A stretch of 64,000 nt of DNA from Devosia ginsengisoli (lineage in GTDB: Bacteria > Pseudomonadota > Alphaproteobacteria > Rhizobiales > Devosiaceae). The DNA lies in assembly GCF_007859655.1 (NCBI RefSeq), contig NZ_CP042304.1, positions 1,984,001 through 2,048,000 on the forward strand, in the 5' to 3' direction. Under the pieces are notes generated by a model. That model searched no databases, was not told the origin of the DNA, and saw nothing but the letters and a program-made list of their open reading frames with translations. Made by a program: the position numbers and the translations under genes. Positions 60,607 through 64,000 of this stretch are shown piece after piece (position 1 is the first letter of the stretch; every line of letters begins with the position of its first letter).

Positions 60607-61005
60607 TCAGGCGGCGGCCACCAGGCCCTGTGCCAGTCGCGGCAGTACCGTGCCGGCCCAGCCCTTCCCCATATTTTCGAAGGCGATCCGGTCCTGCTCC
60701 TTGTCGAGGTCAAATCCTTTGTGCTCGAGCCTCAGCACGCAGCCACCTTCGTCCCGCGTGATGGTCCAATGCAGTTCCCAGTCGCCGAATGTGTAGGCGA
60801 GTTTCTCCAGCGGCATGACTTCGATCACCCGGCAACGCACCTGGCCCCATTTGTACATGTCCATGGTGAATTCGTGCCCGACCACTGGCGCAATGTTCCC
60901 TGGCGCCCACCAGGTGGCAATCCCCTCTGGCGTCGAAATTCGGGCCCATACGCGGTCAGCAGTCGTTGCAATGCGCTGGTCCACGGTCACGGTCTCTAGG
61001 CTCAT
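60607..61005 (-). CDS. SRPBCC/AHSA1-family protein
   Basis: 132 residues from the ATG at 61005. The START-like fold appears as VDQRIATTADRVWARISTPEGIATWW, with a C-terminal helix (FENMGKGWAGTVLPRLAQGL). Such proteins are commonly encoded with ArsR regulators, as here, where the start overlaps the ArsR stop by ATGA. The ligand is unknown. Confidence 0.88.
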   Translation of the reverse strand: MSLETVTVDQRIATTADRVWARISTPEGIATWWAPGNIAPVVGHEFTMDMYKWGQVRCRVIEVMPLEKLAYTFGDWELHWTITRDEGGCVLRLEHKGFDLDKEQDRIAFENMGKGWAGTVLPRLAQGLVAAA

Positions 61006-61319
61006 TTGTTTTCCTCTTCCAACTGCTTGGCCAGGCTCGCCATCCGCGAGCGCCAATAATCCTCATAGGGGGCAAGCCAGTCCCTGAGTTCGGCCAGTGG
61101 CTCGGCATTGAGCGTATAGATGCGCTCCCGCCCCGATTTCGTCTCACGAACCAGATCGGCCTGCCGCAGCACACCCAGATGCTCCGACACCGCCGACCGC
61201 CCGATCCCCGAAAACGCTTGTGCAATAGCCCCCGCCGTTCGGTCGCCCTGAAGCAACAGGGTGACCACCTGACGGCGGACGGGATGGGACAGAGCGGCAA
61301 AAATGGGTTCGGTGTTCAT
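61002..61319 (-). CDS. ArsR-family transcriptional repressor
   Basis: 105 residues with a winged HTH (FAALSHPVRRQVVTLLLQGDR then AIAQAFSGIGRSAVSEHLGVL). No cysteine metal site of the classical ArsR/SmtB type is visible, so it probably senses a non-metal signal, as in ArsR-SRPBCC pairs. A perfect operator-like palindrome lies 10 bases upstream of its start. Autorepression is likely. Confidence 0.92.
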   Translation of the reverse strand: MNTEPIFAALSHPVRRQVVTLLLQGDRTAGAIAQAFSGIGRSAVSEHLGVLRQADLVRETKSGRERIYTLNAEPLAELRDWLAPYEDYWRSRMASLAKQLEEENK

Positions 61320-61328
61320 GCTGTTATT

Positions 61329-61348
61329 ATGTCGGAGATTTCCGACAT
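61329..61348. promoter_or_regulatory. ArsR-type operator
   Basis: ATGTCGGA-GATT-TCCGACAT is a perfect 8-bp inverted repeat 10 bases upstream of the regulator start. A third half-site, TCCCGACAT, is at 61358-61366. Confidence 0.65.
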
Positions 61349-61557
61349 GTCAACACTTCCCGACATATTTTGTCTTACTTGCCACGCGCAAGGGGAAACG
61401 GGGCCTTCCCTTCCAGCGACTCTTCCGCTAGACAGCCCACTTAACCACCATGTCTGAACCTTCCACCGCGCCGCAGCGCTCAGTTGCCGCGTGGTTTGTC
61501 GCGGGACAGGTGCTGTCCGGGCGATTCTCTCCTCGCTCGATGACCGGAGCGTTCCCA

Positions 61558-61579
61558 GGAAAAGTGGCCCCACTTTTCC
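61558..61579 (+). repeat. Stem-loop upstream of carB
   Basis: GGAAAAGTGG and CCACTTTTCC around a 2-base centre form a perfect stem. GGTTCG and a GCGCGAC tail follow, as upstream of carA. It ends 44 bases before the carB start. Confidence 0.6.
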
Positions 61580-61623
61580 GGTTCGGGAGCGCGACAAACG
61601 TAGATAACTGTTGAGCGAGCGCC

Positions 61624-64000
61624 ATGCCAAAACGTACCGATATCAAATCGATCCTCATCATCGGTGCGGGTCCGATCATCATCGGGCAGGCTTGTGAGTT
61701 CGACTATTCGGGGACGCAGGCCTGCAAGGCGCTGAAGGAAGAGGGCTACCGGATCATTCTGGTGAACTCCAATCCGGCGACGATCATGACCGATCCTGAT
61801 CTGGCCGACGCCACCTATATGGAGCCGATCACCCCTGAAGTGGTCGCGCGCATCATCGAGAAGGAGCGGCCCGATGCGCTGCTGCCGACCATGGGCGGGC
61901 AGACGGCGCTGAACTGCGCGCTGAGCCTGCGCAAGATGGGCGTGCTGGAGAAGTTCGGGGTGGAAATGATCGGCGCCACGGCCGAGGCCATCGACAAGGC
62001 GGAAGACCGCGAACTGTTCCGCGACGCCATGAAGAAGATCGGGCTGGAAACGCCGCGCTCCATGCTGGCGCATAATACGATCGAGGCCTTGCAGGCGCTC
62101 GAAGTGATCGGGCTGCCGGCTATCATCCGGCCGTCGTTTACTTTGGGCGGCACGGGCGGCGGCATTGCCTATAACCGCGAGGAATATCTGGCGATCTGCG
62201 AAAGCGGGATCGACGCCTCGCCGACCAATGAAGTGCTGGTCGAGGAAAGCGTGCTCGGCTGGAAAGAGTATGAAATGGAGGTTGTCCGCGACAAGAAGGA
62301 CAACTGCATCATCATCTGCTCGATCGAGAATATCGATCCGATGGGCGTGCATACCGGCGACAGCATCACCGTCGCCCCGGCGCTGACGCTGACCGACAAG
62401 GAATACCAGATCATGCGCGACGCCTCGCTGGCGGTTCTGCGCGAGATCGGCGTCGAAACCGGCGGCTCCAACGTGCAGTTCGGCATCAACCCGGCCGATG
62501 GGCGCATGGTGGTGATCGAGATGAATCCGCGCGTGAGCCGGTCATCGGCGCTGGCATCGAAGGCCACCGGCTTCCCCATCGCCAAGGTCGCCGCACGGCT
62601 GGCCGTGGGCTATACGCTGGACGAGCTGGACAATGACATTACCGGCGGCATGACCCCGGCCAGCTTCGAGCCGACCATCGACTATGTCGTCACCAAGATC
62701 CCGCGTTTCGCCTTCGAAAAATTCCCCGGCGCCGACAATCGGCTGACCACCTCGATGAAGTCGGTGGGCGAGGCCATGGCCATCGGCCGCACCTTCCAGG
62801 AATCGCTGCAGAAGGCTTTGCGCTCGCTTGAAACCGGGCTGACCGGGCTCAACGAGATCGGCATTCCCGGCCTGGGCGAAGGCGAGGACAAGAATGCCAT
62901 CAAGGCGGCCCTGGGCACGCCGACGCCCAACCGGCTGCTGCATGTGGCCGAGGCCATGCGGCTGGGCATGAGCCTCGAGGACATACACGAGGCCTGCAAG
63001 ATCGACCCGTGGTTCCTCGAGCAGATGCAGGGCATCATCGAGGCCGAAAGCAAGGTCAAGCAATTCGGCCTGCCACAGGACGCGCAGAACCTGCGCGCGC
63101 TCAAGGCCATGGGCTTTGCCGATGCGCGGCTGGCGCAGCTCGCCAATGTGAAGCCATCGGATGTGCGCAAGCTGCGGCATGAGCTGAGCGTGCGGCCGGC
63201 CTATAAGCGGATCGACACGTCGGCGGCCGAATTCGCCTCGCCGACCGCCTATATGTATTCGTCCTATGAAGTGCCGTTCAACGGCAAGGTGGATGACGAG
63301 GCGCGCCCCAGCGACCGCAAGAAGGTGGTGATCCTGGGGGGCGGGCCGAACCGCATCGGCCAGGGCATCGAATTCGACTATTGCTGCTGCCATGCCGCGT
63401 TTGCACTGGCCGATGCCGGCTACGAGACCATCATGGTCAACTGCAACCCGGAAACCGTCTCGACCGACTATGACACGTCGGACCGGCTGTATTTCGAACC
63501 GCTGACCGAAGAAGATGTGATCGAAATCCTTCTGACGGAAAAGCAGAACGGCACTTTGCATGGCGTGATCGTGCAGTTTGGCGGGCAGACGCCGCTGAAC
63601 CTGGCCGAAGCGGTGATGAAGGCCGGCGTGCCGATCCTGGGGACGCAGCCTGACGCCATCGACCTGGCCGAGGACCGCGACCTGTTCTCCAAGCTGCTCA
63701 ACAAGCTCGAACTCACCCAGCCCAAGAACGGCATTGCCTATTCGCTTGAGCAGGCCCGCCTCGTGGCCGAGCGGCTGGGCTATCCGCTGGTGATCCGGCC
63801 ATCTTACGTGCTGGGCGGCCGCGCCATGGCGATCGTGCATTCGGCCAATGAATTCGAGCGCTACGTGCAGGACACGCTGACCGGCCTCGTGCCGCCGGAC
63901 ATCCTGCAGCGCTACCCCAACGACAAGACCGGGCAGATCAATTCGGTGCTGTCGGACAATCCGCTGCTGTTCGATGCGTATCTGTCGGGGGCCACCGAAA
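61624..64000 (+). CDS. carB: Carbamoyl-phosphate synthase large subunit, 3' end cut by window edge
   Basis: The first 792 codons of about 1100. The N-terminal ATP-grasp synthetase half starts at [21 protein letters not shown] with the carboxyphosphate-domain motifs ([32 protein letters not shown]). The oligomerisation region and the start of the second half ([35 protein letters not shown]) follow. It joins CarA-derived ammonia with bicarbonate and ATP. The allosteric C-terminus is outside the window. Confidence 0.97.
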   Translation, partial: MPKRTDIKSILIIGAGPIIIGQACEFDYSGTQACKALKEEGYRIILVNSNPATIMTDPDLADATYMEPITPEVVARIIEKERPDALLPTMGGQTALNCALSLRKMGVLEKFGVEMIGATAEAIDKAEDRELFRDAMKKIGLETPRSMLAHNTIEALQALEVIGLPAIIRPSFTLGGTGGGIAYNREEYLAICESGIDASPTNEVLVEESVLGWKEYEMEVVRDKKDNCIIICSIENIDPMGVHTGDSITVAPALTLTDKEYQIMRDASLAVLREIGVETGGSNVQFGINPADGRMVVIEMNPRVSRSSALASKATGFPIAKVAARLAVGYTLDELDNDITGGMTPASFEPTIDYVVTKIPRFAFEKFPGADNRLTTSMKSVGEAMAIGRTFQESLQKALRSLETGLTGLNEIGIPGLGEGEDKNAIKAALGTPTPNRLLHVAEAMRLGMSLEDIHEACKIDPWFLEQMQGIIEAESKVKQFGLPQDAQNLRALKAMGFADARLAQLANVKPSDVRKLRHELSVRPAYKRIDTSAAEFASPTAYMYSSYEVPFNGKVDDEARPSDRKKVVILGGGPNRIGQGIEFDYCCCHAAFALADAGYETIMVNCNPETVSTDYDTSDRLYFEPLTEEDVIEILLTEKQNGTLHGVIVQFGGQTPLNLAEAVMKAGVPILGTQPDAIDLAEDRDLFSKLLNKLELTQPKNGIAYSLEQARLVAERLGYPLVIRPSYVLGGRAMAIVHSANEFERYVQDTLTGLVPPDILQRYPNDKTGQINSVLSDNPLLFDAYLSGATE

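Larger units (their letters stand above)
61320..61623. other. Divergent region between arsR-type gene and carB
   Basis: 304 bases. The arsR-side operator is at 61329-61348, and the stem-loop shared with carA is at 61558-61579. The middle (61380-61550) has no recognisable gene; the carB promoter is presumably there. Confidence 0.6.

Overview
The window is a high-GC chromosomal segment from an alphaproteobacterium, most likely a Hyphomicrobiales member close to Devosia. That is inferred from gene content: long PstC/PstA, a PcaR/PcaU-type IclR regulator, a PF10115 HlyU-family protein, DUF2277, DUF1328, long RpoD and separated carA and carB. No rRNA gene or other taxonomic marker is present, so the genus is a guess. 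I see no phage, IS element, integrase or CRISPR array. There is one tRNA, for Ile with anticodon CAU.

Layout. 1-14455 is a type I secretion locus. On the minus strand run a 2121-residue RTX protein with an N-terminal animal-type haem peroxidase domain, its ABC exporter ATPase, a second RTX protein with an N-terminal membrane segment, and the HlyD-type adaptor. A NarL-type response regulator (cut by the window edge) lies downstream, and a complete NarX/NarL-like kinase-regulator pair is divergent from the operon. 14602-22233 holds tRNA-Ile2, an IclR regulator and the Pho locus pstS-pstC-pstA-pstB-phoU-phoB behind a recognisable Pho box. 22234-29550 holds an MFS exporter, a xylX/xylA-like pair for oxidative pentose catabolism, a SIMPL protein, a TauE permease and YjbQ. 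29794-36691 is an envelope and small-protein region: an unusual OmpA-family protein, two frameshifted genes, DUF533, an LLM oxidoreductase and a run of small genes downstream of rpoD. 36702-40895 is rpoD and dnaG, the core of the macromolecular synthesis region without rpsU.

40987-49000 contains a small lipoprotein, a DUF308 membrane protein, an MFS transporter, a diguanylate cyclase, YqeY, carA, a GNAT protein and a zinc metallopeptidase. 49858-52887 is the most suggestive functional unit outside the RTX locus. A Tat-exported 2',3'-cyclic nucleotide phosphodiesterase/3'-nucleotidase with its own Pho box is followed by a secreted RNase T2. Together these could turn extracellular RNA into phosphate for the Pst system encoded 30 kb away. 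52979-61319 holds an ABC-2 exporter, a GNAT, a frameshifted aldo/keto reductase, DUF1328, ClpS, DUF2277, an overlapping class IV aminotransferase/sulfotransferase-like pair, a THUMP methyltransferase and an ArsR/SRPBCC pair with a clear operator. The window ends inside carB.

Repeats and quality. Intergenic regions carry many REP-like palindromes. Two composite copies lie 27 kb apart in opposite orientation, and a shared stem-loop precedes both carA and carB. Three genes are each broken by a single-base indel. Either the assembly has indel errors or these are recent mutations, and raw reads would decide.
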